A stretch of DNA of 64,000 nt from Gigantopelta aegis (GCF_016097555.1 NC_054701.1:31788008-31852007), one strand, 5' to 3'. Positions 21,611-32,718 are shown, counted from the stretch's first letter. Numbers and translations: made by a program. Notes: generated by a model from the letters alone, not told the origin.

Positions 21611-22481
21611 CATCAACTTTAAATTCATTTGTTTTCATTAATTACATGGATTGAATAATTTGTTCTCAGTTTGTCATGAAAAAAAAATAATTCAAAAGTA
21701 ATATTTGAAATAAATTTGTATAACCAAACATAACCAAATTTAAATGTGAAATTATACATTATACATATATCATTGATTTATCCATATCAATTAAAACATG
21801 AAATGCAAGCAAACATGCATTTTATCAAAGATTAGACATGACAAAACTCTTTAATTTCCACACCTACTGCATTCTAACTTAAGTAGAATAGAAATTCGTT
21901 TGAACATTGTAAATATTATGATTAGTGAATGAAAAGCATTTTCTGTGATACACTGAGCATCTTCAAATATACACAAGAACTGTATGTTCATAGCCGAGTC
22001 ATTATTCTGTAAATTAGTTTAGCTGTAACATGACCCACTATTTTAGTAGTGGTTTGGTATGAAAGTTTAATATTGTGTTTAAAAAATGGTAGATGAATAT
22101 GATTGGGGGAAAATGCACATAGGCTAGTCTTTATACTGAAAATACGAACTGGAATTAAAACAAACAACATTTTGGGGAAGTTATTTATATAGAAGTAACA
22201 GAATTTTGGGTTTACACCATGAATGAGATTAAAAGTTGGTTGCTTATTTGATGTTGTGAAAAGGGGTGTTTGTTTGTGGGATTTAAAAAAAAAGAAAAAA
22301 AAGATTCAGTACTTGTTGGCAAGTTATATTTCTTTCCAGCTAGTTAGATTTCTTATATAGGCTATTTATATTTTGTATAATTATCATTTGTATAAACTAG
22401 TTTATGTTTCTCACAGGCTAGTACATTGAATTTTTTTGTTAAACCGTTAATAAAATAGAGAGAATTTTGAATTGGGGTGTG

Positions 22482-22785
22482 CAGGGTTCTTACACGTCCT
22501 TGAATGTCCTTGAATTTTGTGATTTTAAAATCTAGTTCTGGAATGTCCAGGAAAAAGCATTAAATTTTATTGTGTCCTGGAAATTTAAGCCAAACATTTT
22601 GTGGTTTATTATTTTTTTGCATCTTTACTTTTGTTGTCCTCATAACCTGTCTAAATTCTGACAACAATTTGTTATAAAAACATTCATTGATTCAACATTT
22701 CATATCCAGGAAAATATTTTAAAATGTCCTGGAAAAGTTTTGGAAATGTACTTGAATTTTATTGGTTATTTTCAAGTGTAAGAAA
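22482..22785. mobile_element. MITE with CAGGGTTCTTACAC ends
   Basis: It starts CAGGGTTCTTACACGTCCTT and ends TTTTCAAGTGTAAGAA. Internal phrases such as GTCCTTGAATTTT and GTCCTGGAAAAG repeat in both directions. A related half-copy is at 27850-27972. Confidence 0.8.
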
Positions 22786-22865
22786 GCTGGAGTGGCATAC
22801 TAACACATGCAAATATGACAATTGAAAGTTACAAACGTTTTAGGGGAATGGGGTGAGCAGGAGTT

Positions 22866-22912
22866 AAAAATGTTATGCTACAACCTACTATAGGTTGTAG
22901 CATAACATTTTT
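22866..22912. repeat. perfect 22 bp palindrome with 3 nt loop
   Basis: The arm AAAAATGTTATGCTACAACC plus TA is followed by CTA and the exact reverse complement. With so short a loop it would extrude as a cruciform or act as a terminal palindrome. It abuts the repeat at 22913. Confidence 0.97.
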
Positions 22913-23240
22913 AGTTCAACCAGAGGGAACTATATAGGTTTTGTCTCCGCCCTTCTGTCTGTCTGTCTGTCTGTCCATCTATCCTACATGTAATTTTCCA
23001 GATTTTTTTTTTGCAATGCCTCGAGATATGCGGTTGAAATTTTGTACATAGCTTTATTATGTAGTTACGGGTCAAGTTTGAGTTTTGTGGGGATTTACAA
23101 AATTTTTGACAAGAGTTATGGTCAGATCCAGTTTGACTTTCACTGGAAATGATTGTCAAAAATAGAATTTATCCATTTTTGACGGTTGTGGTCCTTAAAT
23201 TTAGAAAGGGGACATGTTGTGCTTTAGCAGTCCTCTCATA
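22913..23240. repeat. interspersed repeat with (TCTG)n start
   Basis: Begins GTTCAACCAGAGGGAACTAT and runs through TTTTGTCTCCGCCC and (TCTG)n, ending near GGGGACATGTTGTGC. It has the look of a dispersed non-autonomous element, and no coding is seen. Confidence 0.5.
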
Positions 23241-23484
23241 ATGCTTCTTTCAATATAAATTGTTTATTATTATTATTATTATTATTAATCTTTAAATATG
23301 ATTGTGGCAGTAAATGTGTATTTTTAAATATTGATATTATGATATCATATAATAAATTCTGTGAAAGTTAAAGCCACCCCTCCCCTAAAATGTTTCAGTT
23401 GGTTCATTCCCCCAGTTGTAAAACATTTTATATGTTGAATTAAAGCTCAAACATCGTGCTTTAAAACTATATATTTTTTAGTCA

Positions 23485-23768
23485 TGGGACAGGATTTAGC
23501 TCAATCTTTGAGTGCCTGCATCGCAGGATCGAACCACCTTGGAGGATCCATTCAACTAATTAGATTTTTTCTCGTTCCAACTAGTGCGCCACAACTGGTC
23601 AACGGCCGTGGTATGTGCTTTCCTGTCTGTGGGAAAGTGCATATAAAAGATCCCTTGCTGCATTAGGAACATTGTAGCAGGTTTGATGACTATCAGTCAG
23701 AATTAACAAATAGTTGATGATTAATCAATGTGCTCTAGTGGTGTCGTTAAACAAAACAAACTTTAACT
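23485..23768 (+). mobile_element. SINE, variant head (type A tail)
   Basis: Variant head GGGACAGGATTTAGCTCAAT with a B-box-like GATCGAACCACC. Core AGTGCGCCACAACTGG and GTGCATATAAAAGATCCC, tail TTGATGATTAATCAATGTGC ending GTCGTTAAACAAAACAAACT. The same subtype is at 30219. Confidence 0.92.
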
Positions 23769-24157
23769 TTATTCACAAAGCTCTCTTAGGCTCTCTTAAG
23801 TAACATCGCATTCTCCATGCAAGTCTTTTTGCATTGCACTGCGAGATCACAAGTTTAGTTTAGTTAACTGGGCCCCAGACTTTTGAAGTTTTAACCTTAG
23901 TCCAGTTTAATAACAGTTCTGCCATCCCCTTTGATTAAACGAATACATGTATGTTTTTATTTTTGGAAATAGCTGTGATATTAAAATGGGTGAGTAATAC
24001 ACCCTGTGACAGTGTATTTGCATGGTTTGGGTTGCTTGTTTGATTAAAAATTCTGTACAAAATGTATGAAGACCCAACCCCAACCCAATGTTTTGCTTGT
24101 TGGATTAAAAATACTTAATGCTAAAACATTTGTGTATTGATTTTTCTGCCAAAAGTG

Positions 24158-24345
24158 GTGGGATGTAGCTCATTAATAAAGTGTTTGTCTAAGCTTAATG
24201 CAGTGAGTCCCAGCATCAGTGGTCATTCCCAACCATTGCCACACATGATGTTCATCATACAAAGGCTGTGCATGTAGTCCTTTCAATAACAATGTACATA
24301 TAAAAGATCACTAATTGCTATTGTTTGGAAGAAGTAGCCTGTGTG
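24158..24345 (+). mobile_element. SINE, strongly diverged
   Basis: GGTGGGATGTAGCTCATTAA head, CAAAGGCTGTGCATGTAGTC and GTACATATAAAAGATCAC keep the SINE order, but many positions differ. Confidence 0.65.
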
Positions 24346-24408
24346 ACAGAGGTGAGTTTGCTCAGGACAAAATAGCCATAGTTTAAAATGTGCTGGCATA
24401 TTGTTATC

Positions 24409-24503
24409 ACTGGCTATCCAGAGATCGGGCCCGGGACAGACATGCTTGAAATTCTAGTGGTATATGAGCATGTAAATAAATATTGGTAATGGTAATGGCA
24501 TAT
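24409..24503 (+). mobile_element. non-LTR element 3' end
   Basis: GGGCCCGGGACAGACATGCT then CTAGTGGTATATGAGCATGT and a (GGTAAT)n tail. Same family end as 5990-6103 and 25675-25800, here almost wholly 5'-truncated. Confidence 0.7.
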
Positions 24504-25022
24504 TGTTAAAATGGGGATTAAAATTGGCCAACATTCTTGCCAGATACTAGGTCCAGTAAGCTACAAATTCTGCTGGCCTGAATCAAAACTTTCAAGACCA
24601 AACATGATTGACTTTAAACTAATGTGTGAATATAAATGTAAAATAATATCTGGTTTGTTAGGATGACAGGGGGAAAAATTCTTCCCAGCTTCTGCAGTCA
24701 TGCCGACAGCAGTATTTCAGCCCATTAAATAAATATTCCTTTCCTTGCTGTGAATATACCGTTTAAAGCTGTAGGCCTACATGCAATTATCAATTAGTGT
24801 TGCTAGAACTTAGGTTTGTTGTTTCTGGCTAGACAAAATGTTTAATGTATATTTGCAATGTGTATACATTTTAGTTTTAGTAACAAGAATGGAATGGATA
24901 AAGATGACAAAACATTCAATATGGTGTTGTTTTCTTTTACTTTGTTATTGTGTTTTTACTATGTAGTTCAAGACTTAGGCTCAACACACCATGTTTGGGT
25001 CTGGTCTGGTGAGTGTGGCAAA

Positions 25023-25148
25023 CATGGGCGTACGACCGGGGGGGGGGGGGGGGCAATTGCCCCCCCAAATTCGAGGAAAACTGGATAAAATTTCGGGCAA
25101 ATCAATCCCTCCAGCCCCCCTAAATCAAAGAGTCCCCATACGCCCATG
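25023..25148. mobile_element. 126 bp MITE with CATGGGCGTACG ends
   Basis: The ends CATGGGCGTACG and CATACGCCCATG are inverted with one mismatch. A 17-18 base G-run and a C-run lie inside. Confidence 0.85.
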
Positions 25149-25674
25149 GTGGCAAAGACATGTCTGGCATATTTTGACATCTGGTTCTGTAACTGTTATG
25201 TGTTTTCAACTAGGGCCTTCACGAGTACAAAATATTGGACTCTAGTACTCGAGGGTCACACTCGACCCAGACCAGAGTACCCGACACTTACACTAAATGA
25301 TAATGATAAAGTAAAATAGCATTATGTATCTTAATTCCAGCATTGAACATTGATGCCAAATCAAGCCATTGTATTGTATTCCACACATTCGACTTTTGTT
25401 TTCCTCCATATCCCATAACCCTATAATATAACCGGCGGCAAGCATGTGGCAAAATGACATAAAAAATATAATTAATTGAGAGTGCTTTTCCTTGCATGGG
25501 TACTAGAATCCTGTGAACGGACTTTAGCCTTGCTATACACTTTTCATGCCCGAGTAGTCGTGGAGACCCTATTTTCAGTTGTTATATATTACCCGGTAAC
25601 TGCATGCATATATTTAGATATATTTTTTTCTATAAACACCAACAATAATTATGAGAATTCTACTTTGATTGATA

Positions 25675-25800
25675 TATATATATATATCTTTCCGGGTCGG
25701 GTAAGACTTTAACATGCTCGTGTACCACATAGGTTTCGAGCATGTCTGCCCCAGGGTTCGGCCTATGGAGGCCAGGGACCCAATCCGGGGCAGATATATC
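25675..25800 (-). mobile_element. non-LTR element 3' end, inverted
   Basis: Read on the minus strand it has GGGGCAGACATGCTCGAAAC, then GTGGTACACGAGCATGTTAA and ends in (TA)n. It matches the tail at 24409. Confidence 0.75.
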
Positions 25801-25965
25801 TTTTCTGTTATTTATTATGAAACTACAGCTGCCAGTGTAAAAAATATAGAGCATATTGCCAGCACAGACGTGGTATGTTTTATCACATTTGATACAGTGC
25901 GTTTCATTTTCAAATGGTACCATACTCTCCAGACCCAGCTTCAGTGTGACCTTAATGCTGTTTAG

Positions 25966-26268
25966 GGGTGGCATGCAGCCCAGTGGTAACTTTCACCTGA
26001 TGTGTGTTTGGTCTGGGATTGATCCACGTTGGTGAGCCCATTGAGTTATTTCTCATTCTAGCCTTTGCACCAAGACTGGTATATCATAGGCCGTGGTATG
26101 TACTATCCTGTCTGTTGGATAGTGTATATAAAAGATCCCTTAAAATTGCTACTACTGGAAAAATGTTGTGGGTTTCATCACGAAGAAAATTACAAAATGT
26201 TTGACAACCAATAGCCGATGATTAATAAATCAATGTGTTTTAGTGGTGTAAAACAATTTCTTTTTTTT
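25966..26268 (+). mobile_element. SINE directly upstream of ATP23
   Basis: GGGTGGCATGCAGCCCAGTG head, GATTGATCC B box, CTGGTATATCATAGGCCGTG core, GTATATAAAAGATCCC and CAACCAATAGCCGATGATTA tail with a T-run. It ends about 90 bp before the ATP23 start codon, so it probably overlaps the promoter or 5' UTR. Confidence 0.92.
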
Positions 26269-26357
26269 ACACAATATAATAATGCTCCTTTAAATTTTAT
26301 AAAAAGAGTTATTCAACGTTTGGAACTCTTTATTAAAAAGAAAATACAAAAAGTAAA

Positions 26358-26595
26358 ATGGCACAAAAGTCACATGGAGAAAAGAATGATGTCAACGAAA
26401 ACAAAACTACTGAATCGAGCGTCAGACAAAAATACCAAAAGTCGTCAAATGAAGATTATGGGTTTTATTTCTTTCCAGAACGAAATACCGATGATCCAGC
26501 GAAAGTACAAAAAACATACTGGGAAAAATTCTGGAATAGAGGGCAACGTCAAACGCTGAAGTGTGAAACGAATGTCGTTTGGTGCGCTAATAAAA
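26358..26595 (+). CDS. ATP23: ATP23 exon 1
   Basis: Hydrophilic N-terminus, then YGFYFFPERNTDDPAKVQKT and WEKFWNRGQRQTLKCETN. The donor AAAA|GTAGGG is chosen because it gives the NPMVKL join seen in human (NPYVKL). GTCGTT at 26572 would break it. Ends in phase 1. Confidence 0.85.
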
Positions 26596-29500
26596 GTAGG
26601 GACCGCGTACACATTTCATATTCATTAGATAATATTCCATCATCCATGTTAAAATGACATTACTCAAAGAACAATTTGTATATCACAATGACTTAAAAAC
26701 ATGTCTGTTTTATATTTTTTGTTTTAAAATTAAAAATAGTTTTTGTGGAAGGGGAGGTAATTAATTTCGGCAAACTTTTACAATTTGTTAAAGGTACGCA
26801 CTCCTTCTGTCATGATGCTACTGTTGAAATTCAGTGGGTATCAGGTTGTTTTGTTCTTATCCAGATTCGCTCAGTGTGTGCCAAAATGTGAATGATATGT
26901 TATAATTTGTTTTTTCCACGAAACTTTTATAAATACATCCTTTTGAATGAATGAATGAATGAATGAATGTTTAACAACACCCCAGCACGAAAAATACACC
27001 AGCTATTGGGTGTCAAACTATGGTAAAGGCAAAATATGAAGTGATGATCAACATTAGTATAAAAATTCAATAGTCAAATAAAAACACAGTGTAAAGAACT
27101 GTACAAAAATATAAATATCACAGATAGATAAAATTAAAATTAACAATAAAAGTCAGTATCATACAAAAACTGTAATATAAGTTCTGGATGTAATCGAAAT
27201 GATTCCATCACAGATCGTTGTCCAAATATATCTTTTCTAGTTTCCTTGAGCTGAGTACACTCCACCAAAATGTGTACTGTCAGAAGACACTGACAGTACT
27301 CACACTGAGGTGGAGGATCATTCTTAAAGTTCAAGAGAAATGAATGGGTCAAGTACGTATGACCGATGTGAGCATTACAAAACTATTTCATCCTTCCTGC
27401 ACTGTCTATAGGAGGACTGCCACTCTCCCAAGACCAGCTTGATAGCATGAAGCTTGTTCGCAATCACACCATCCCAATCATGTTGCCAAGTTGAAAAGAT
27501 AAATTGGTTGATACTGTGTTTAAAATCAGTAAATTGACAGTATAAGGCACACCAACAGTGTTAATTACCCGGTAATCTTGACCAAAAATAATTGAAACCC
27601 TTAAAAACATTTCCACAATGTGGTTAGATATGTATTATGGTTATGGAGTGTTTTGCTGTAAGATCCAGCATTGAGACACAGATGCATGCACATCCGCACA
27701 CACACAGTTAAAAAAAATCTGCACACTACAATATTTTTTTTTAAATGTATTTTTACAACTTTAGCATCCATGTGATATATCTAGATTAGGTGTAGCTTAT
27801 GTTTGAGACATAACAATCACTGAATAAACAGTTTACTGGGGTGCCGTTAAAAAATATTTTCCAGGTAATATATTCAGACTTCTGGAAAAATGTAAAAAAA
27901 GAACTGGAAAATGAACCAAAATGGTGCTTAAAAGTCTTGGAAAGTGAAAATGTTTTAAGTGTATGAACCCTGAACACATCCTTTTGAATGATACTTGGGA
28001 TGATTAAAATCCAGCACTGCTGAATCCTGTAATATATTTAGAATGCAGAATAATGTGAATGTTTTTAAAGATTTAAAATTATTACTGATTACTTGCTGTA
28101 ATTCATTTGTGCAATTACATATAAATATTTGTTCTGGTATCGTCTCTTTTTTTTTCTTTTTCTTTTTCTTTTTTCCTTTTTTTTTTTCACCAAGGAGCCA
28201 ATCCTAATGTCTAATAATCCAGATCAAAAGTTTAATATTTTCATTCATTTTGTTTGTTCTTTGTAGATCCAATGGTGAAGCTAATGATGAGAGCCCTGAA
28301 AAGCCGTGGATGGTATATTTAGTTTATTTTATACACGTTGTACACAAACACACACACACATGCACACAAACACACACATATATACACACCTACAATTCTT
28401 TGTTGAATAATTCACTACTAATATGAAATGCTTATTAATAATATATAATTATAGGCAGTTCAGTTGATTAATAACTTGAGTGTTTGTAAGTTTGTGAACT
28501 TATTTTGCAGTGAGGTAAATTTAAGACGTCACATCTCTTGTGAGAAATGTTTGCAGAGAGTTAATGGTGGCTTTGATCCAACTACTAGTCAGGTATGTTG
28601 TAAAATTTATCAGAATTTAATATTACTCATCCAATACTTAACAAATACAGAATTTTATGCATTACAGAAATTATGTGGAATTAAATGCCTCACCTATCAT
28701 ACCAGTAAACTGTTTTTCTTTGCTTCATTAATAATTTAATTTAGCTAGTCTGAAAAAAAAACCCTGTTAAAAGATTACAATGTTTCTTTAGTTTGCCTTA
28801 AGATCCACAAGTATAACTGTCTTCAACTTTTATTGATCTAGTACTTAAAGTTTGTGATAAAAAGTTACGGTAAAACTAAATGCAAAGTCTGTATAATTTT
28901 CACCATCATCAGAAAAGTAAAAGTAAAGTTTGTTTTGTTTAACAACATCACTAGAGCACATTGATTTATAAATCATCAGCTATTGGATGTCAAACGTTTG
29001 GTAATTTTGACATAAGTCTTAGAGAGAAAACCCACTAATTGTTTTCCATTAGTTGCAAGGGATCTTTTATATGCACGATCCCATAGATAGGATAGCACAT
29101 ACCACAGTCTTTGATATACCAGTCGTGGTGCACTGCAATAACGTGAAATAGCCCAGCAGTGTTTCTGCCAAAAATGTTTTTTTGGGATATGGCGCTATAA
29201 AATTGAATGCAACCATAGTCAACATCCTTACATCTCCCCATTGAGCTGTTAACACTGCATCTGGATGGGAGGTGAAACTAGGATGAGAACCCCAAAATTA
29301 CCTGATTTAAGTCCAGTAGCTTGACAACTATACTAAGCTTGTAACCAATGCTTGAGTAATTGGTATAAATGGTGTAATGGTTAAGTCAGTGGCTTTAAAG
29401 CTGTTAGTTCTGAGATAGTATCCTAGAGTGTGTTTACTGCAAAGTGCTGAGGTGCAGGTCTGCTTCTTTCACAAATCATTACTCTGGACAGACAGCAAGG

Positions 29501-31277
29501 TTTGTGCCCAGGTCAGCATACCTGAATGTACACCTAAAAATAAATGATTAAACTGAAGTAGTATCTATAGTCATCTATATTTAAACACAGTATTCAGAAA
29601 GTTTGATGTATCTATTTTATGTACATTTTTAATTTATTGTAGATTGTGGTTTGCCAGAATACAGCAACAAAGAGAAGTATATTATGTAGTGTACTCGCTC
29701 ATGAGTTGATCCATGCCTTTGATTTGTGCCGCGCCAAACTGGACTTTGAAAATCTTGAACATCTGGCCTGTACAGAGGTAATAGACTGTTTGTTATGTTG
29801 TAATAGCTGTCATAAATCGTCATGCTATTGTTGGATAGGCAAGTTGAGTTATAGTTATATTTATTACATATAAAATGGAGTGACTTTTATAATGTTATCA
29901 ATATCAGGCACGTGTGCAGGGGGTGTTTCTGGGGTCAACTCCCGGCTTTTTGCAATACATTTTCCAGCCGTCTAGACGCTCCCTACTGAATACGCACTTG
30001 CACATTTGAGAAATTGAGGAAACTATTAAACAACTTGTTAGGTTTAATGAGTAAAGGGACATAGAAGTGAATTTCAAAGTTGCTTATTTTAATATTTTAA
30101 TGTTTAGTTTGAAATTTTTCAGTGATGTGATTTTTTTCCTCCCCCACTTTTTCAAACCAGTGTTACTCCCTATGAAAATATTAAAGTTTTATGTTTTTCT
30201 GTGTTAATGTTCATTTCAGGGGCAGGATTTAGCTCAGTCAGTTGAGTGCTCACTTGAGGTGCTTGCATCATAGGATCGAACCACCTCGGTGGTGATTGGG
30301 GTTTTTCTCATTTCAGCCAGTGCACCACAACTGGACAAAGGCTGTGATATGTGCTTTCCTGTTTGTGGGGAAGTGCGTATAAAAGATCCATTTCTGTATA
30401 AGTTAAAATGGAGCGAGTTTCCTCTGAAGACTACATGTCAGAATTACCAAATGTTTGACATCTAATAACCGATGATTCATTAATCAATGTGCTTCAGTCG
30501 TGTTGTTAACAAAACAAACTTTTTGTTAATGTCATTTCACGGTATTTTGTGTTTCTTTTTAGATTCGTGCATCTAATTTTACACACTGTTCATATCTAGC
30601 AGCTGTATCGGCAGGGGATGCCTCACCATTCCATATTAAACAGAGACATGTAGTGAGTTGAAGCTGATTTTCCTCAACATAAATTAAAAATATTTTTTCT
30701 CCATGTAATTAATAACCTTTGTTATTGGACATTTTTGTTTGCTTATTGTTAAGTTAATTTTTTAATGGAGGAGAAAATTATTCTAAAACAATATAACTTA
30801 ATGCATTATTAAATCAGAAAATTTTCTAATTGGATTTGTTTTCTTTTTTTAATTCAATGCAACCTGACTGCTACCAAGCCTGATGTTTTAGTGTCACATG
30901 ACCATTTGGTGGCAGGGTCCAACAATAAAAATTATTTTGACAAATAGTACCTATCCTAAATATCTTAATTATGGAAAATTGTGAATACTTTTAAAACTAA
31001 TTAATTACAGGTAATATGTGGCAATGGATTTATTTCAAATTAACTGAAATAACAAAATAATTTCAAACTTCTGTTGCAGGAATGTGTAAAAAACAAGGCC
31101 CTGCTTTCAGTGTTAATGGTTCGTAATATTTCACGAGAAGAAGGAATGGAGATTGTGAATCGGGTATTCGATAAGTGTTACAGAGACTTGGAGCCATTTG
31201 GACGTTACCCAAGAAGGGGTTCGAAAGATCCAGAGAAAGCACTTATTGATGGCGTATATTATGGCTACACTGATTAG
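26358..31277 (+). CDS. ATP23: ATP23 metalloprotease homolog, complete six-exon gene (262 aa)
   Basis: Mitochondrial inner-membrane-space metalloprotease and chaperone, needed in yeast to process Atp6 and assemble the F1Fo ATP synthase. The animal homolog is also called XRCC6BP1/KUB3. Coding exons: 26358-26595, 28267-28312, 28511-28592, 29643-29777, 30563-30652 and 31080-31277. All introns are GT-AG and the total is 789 nt. The active-site motif HELIH is at 142-146, followed by AFDLCRA. Family marks are NPMVKLMMRALKSRGC, CEKCLQRVNGGFDPTTSQ, VVCQN, HLACTEIRASN, LSVLMVRNISREEG and CYRDLEPFGRYP. Human ATP23 is 246 aa. The start is favoured because an in-frame TAA lies at 26334-26336. A SINE ends 90 bp upstream and a LINE relic lies in intron 1. 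Nothing suggests a pseudogene. Confidence 0.96.
26944..27500 (-). mobile_element. LINE 3' fragment (post-RT/RNase H region)
   Basis: Minus-strand reading gives NKLHAIKLVLGEWQSSYRQC, then NAHIGHTYLTHSFLLNF and CEYCQCLLTVHILVEC, the H/C-rich stretch that follows RNase H in many I/Jockey-type LINEs. The 3' end is GGTGTTGTTAAACATTCATT with an (ATTC)n tail. It lies in ATP23 intron 1 and has lost its 5' part. Confidence 0.85.
27850..27972. mobile_element. half MITE related to 22482
   Basis: Contains TTCTGGAAAAATG and TCTTGGAAAGTG and ends TTTTAAGTGTATGAACCCTG, the inverted form of the CAGGGTTCTTACAC end at 22482. Confidence 0.65.
27973..28266 (+). other. ATP23: 3' part of ATP23 intron 1
   Basis: AT-rich, with a long T/C tract at about 28143-28188 that lies 80 bp before the acceptor TTTGTAG. 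No other content seen. Confidence 0.6.
28267..28312 (+). CDS. ATP23: ATP23 exon 2
   Basis: A 46 nt mini-exon encoding PMVKLMMRALKSRG plus split codons. Phase 1 in, phase 2 out (GGATG|GTATAT). Matches human PYVKLLLDAMKHSG. Confidence 0.9.
28511..28592 (+). CDS. ATP23: ATP23 exon 3
   Basis: Encodes CEVNLRRHISCEKCLQRVNG then GFDPTTSQ. Matches human FSCEDCNGNVSGGFDASTSQ. The CxxC pair is kept. Phase 2 in, phase 0 out (CAG|GTATGT). Confidence 0.95.
28593..29642 (+). other. ATP23: ATP23 intron 3
   Basis: 1,050 bp holding an inverted SINE (28921-29155) and otherwise unremarkable AT-rich DNA. Confidence 0.6.
28921..29155 (-). mobile_element. SINE, inverted, 5'-truncated
   Basis: On the plus strand it starts at the tail (AAGTTTGTTTTGTTTAACAA, CATTGATTTATAAATCATCA) and continues CAAGGGATCTTTTATATGCA and ATATACCAGTCGTGGTGCAC. 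The tRNA-like head is absent. Confidence 0.9.
29643..29777 (+). CDS. ATP23: ATP23 exon 4 (catalytic)
   Basis: 45 codons holding VVCQNTATKRSILCSV, the zinc-binding HELIHAFDLCRAKLDF and LEHLACTE. Phase 0 on both sides. Matches human VVTHELIHAFDHCRAHVDW and RHLACSE. Confidence 0.97.
29778..30562 (+). other. ATP23: ATP23 intron 4
   Basis: 785 bp. The second half is the SINE at 30219-30524. The first half is plain AT-rich sequence. Confidence 0.6.
30219..30524 (+). mobile_element. SINE, variant head (type A tail)
   Basis: GGGGCAGGATTTAGCTCAGT head with GATCGAACCACCTCGG, core CAGCCAGTGCACCACAACTG, GTGCGTATAAAAGATCC, tail CCAAATGTTTGACATCTAAT. Same subtype as 23485. Confidence 0.92.
30563..30652 (+). 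CDS. ATP23: ATP23 exon 5
   Basis: IRASNFTHCSYLAAVSAG then FHIKQRHV, matching human VRAANLSGDCSL and GLKQHHQ. The donor GTA|GTGAGT is preferred over the weaker GTAGTG three bases earlier because it keeps the human spacing to CV. Confidence 0.88.
31080..31277 (+). CDS. ATP23: ATP23 exon 6 (C-terminal)
   Basis: ECVKNKALLSVLMVRNISRE, then FDKCYRDLEPFGRYPRRGSK and a short tail ending YGYTD. The TAG is at 31275-31277. Matches human LSILAVRNISKE and DHEPFGRIP. Confidence 0.96.
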   Translation, partial: ECVKNKALLSVLMVRNISREEGMEIVNRVFDKCYRDLEPFGRYPRRGSKDPEKALIDGVYYGYTD

Positions 31278-31512
31278 CTACGTGTTGAAGGCTCTTGATT
31301 CTCTTACAATAGTATAGGGTATTTCTGGTTAACATTTTGTATGTTTCCTTGAATATCAATTTGTGCGAAATTCTCCATCACAAAATTTTCAGATTTTATC
31401 TGGAAATACAGGGCTCATATTAGAATGAATTTCGGTGTAGTCAATATTCAGATATGAGCATTTCCTTGAAAATTTAATGAAATATGGTTAATTTAAGGAA
31501 TATTTTATTAGC

Positions 31513-31670
31513 CAAAGATTGGCCGTTTCCAAAAATTACTTTGAAAAATACCAGTACTGTATCATCAAAGGTTTGGTGCTTGCCAAATGGTTATGTCTAA
31601 AAATTACTTTGAAAATACCAGAACTTTATCATCAAAGTTCTCATGCTTTTCAAACGGTCATGTCAAAATA
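31513..31670 (+). repeat. imperfect tandem pair, about 75 bp
   Basis: AAAATTACTTTGAAAAATACC and ATCATCAAAGGTTTGGTGCT in the first unit return as AAAATTACTTTGAAAATACC and ATCATCAAAGTTCTCATGCT in the second. Confidence 0.8.
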
Positions 31671-31799
31671 GTCTCGAGGTTCTGTAAATATTGGGACAAC
31701 CAAAAACATATTGGATTTACACAAATTAATATTCTATGCAAGAAGTACTATACAGTATTGCAAGAGAAACAAGGACCTTTAACAGTCTAAGCTATACTG

Positions 31800-32075
31800 G
31801 TTAGCTATGTGTTAAAATATTGTATAATTTTGTGTTCACCGTGTGATAAATTAAATGTGTGAGTTGGGTGACTAGAGAATGTATTATTGGCCATTTTGAT
31901 ATGTGTAGTACAGAGTTCTTTTATCAGGTAGGTTCAGAATGTGTTAACATCTTATATAACTATGTATTCACTGGGTGATAAAAGGAATATGTGAGTTGGG
32001 GTGACTAGACAATGTAATGTTGGCCATTTTAACACAAATAGTGTAGTGTTCCATCATCGATAGATTCAGAATGAT
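31800..32075 (+). repeat. imperfect tandem pair, about 140 bp
   Basis: GTGTGAGTTGGGTGACTAGA with TATTGGCCATTTTGAT in the first unit and TATGTGAGTTGGGGTGACTA with GTTGGCCATTTTAAC in the second. Confidence 0.8.
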
Positions 32076-32718
32076 TAGGGTTAGGACAGTACACTTGCCA
32101 AATTCACCAATTGCAAATTTTGAAAGCATTTGGGGATTTTTATTTTAATTTGCCGAAATAATTTCAGGTAATAATTAACATTTTAAAGAAAATATATGTT
32201 GATTTCTGCAATTTTTTAAGTTTAATAGACAATTTTCCGAAATGTTTTGCTCGCCCATAGCAAGTCCTGATACAAGTTTATTGTCATTTCTTGGATAGAA
32301 ACAAACTGTATGTAACCACTTGGTGATCTACGAAAACAAGCATTCATATCACGGAACCTTTATATTAGCTTATTAAACAAGCTCATACTCATTCTGTTAA
32401 AATGGGATCCTACTGACACATCACTTTTAAAGTAGTTATTACTGGATCTGACTAAATCCTGTGTTGGTCCATGTCCAGATGACCTTTTACTTGGCTATTC
32501 AAAAACTGCTTTTTTATAATCATGTTAAAATCGGAACACATTTGGAATCGTGATTCACAATGAATTTTTGTTTTAATGCGTTTAATGACACGACTAGATC
32601 ACATTGATTTGGTTCACAATGAAAGATTATCTGAACAACAAATAGTGTTGGTTCATATCAGATCTATAAATAAATACATCCCAGTGGAAGTGACTGTCGG
32701 ATCTGTCTCCTTGCTTAC

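Larger units (their letters stand above)
20605..25965. other. intergenic region between CRBN and ATP23
   Basis: No gene recognised. It is a mosaic of inverted-repeat elements, SINEs, LINE tails and simple AT-rich sequence, listed separately. Open frames here are short and lack any recognisable domain. Confidence 0.7.
31278..32718 (+). other. ATP23: ATP23 3' region
   Basis: Non-coding. It holds two imperfect tandem duplications (31513-31670 and 31800-32075), otherwise AT-rich sequence. The first AATAAA I noticed is near 32667, so the cleavage site is uncertain. Confidence 0.5.

Noticed and set aside
25288-25974. Several 70-104 codon frames around 25.3-26.0 kb
   Set aside because: They overlap each other on both strands and include LINE tail and SINE sequence, with no domain.
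26218-26559. 113-codon frame overlapping ATP23 exon 1
   Set aside because: Different register, begins in the SINE tail and has no homology pattern. The ATP23 register continues through five further exons.
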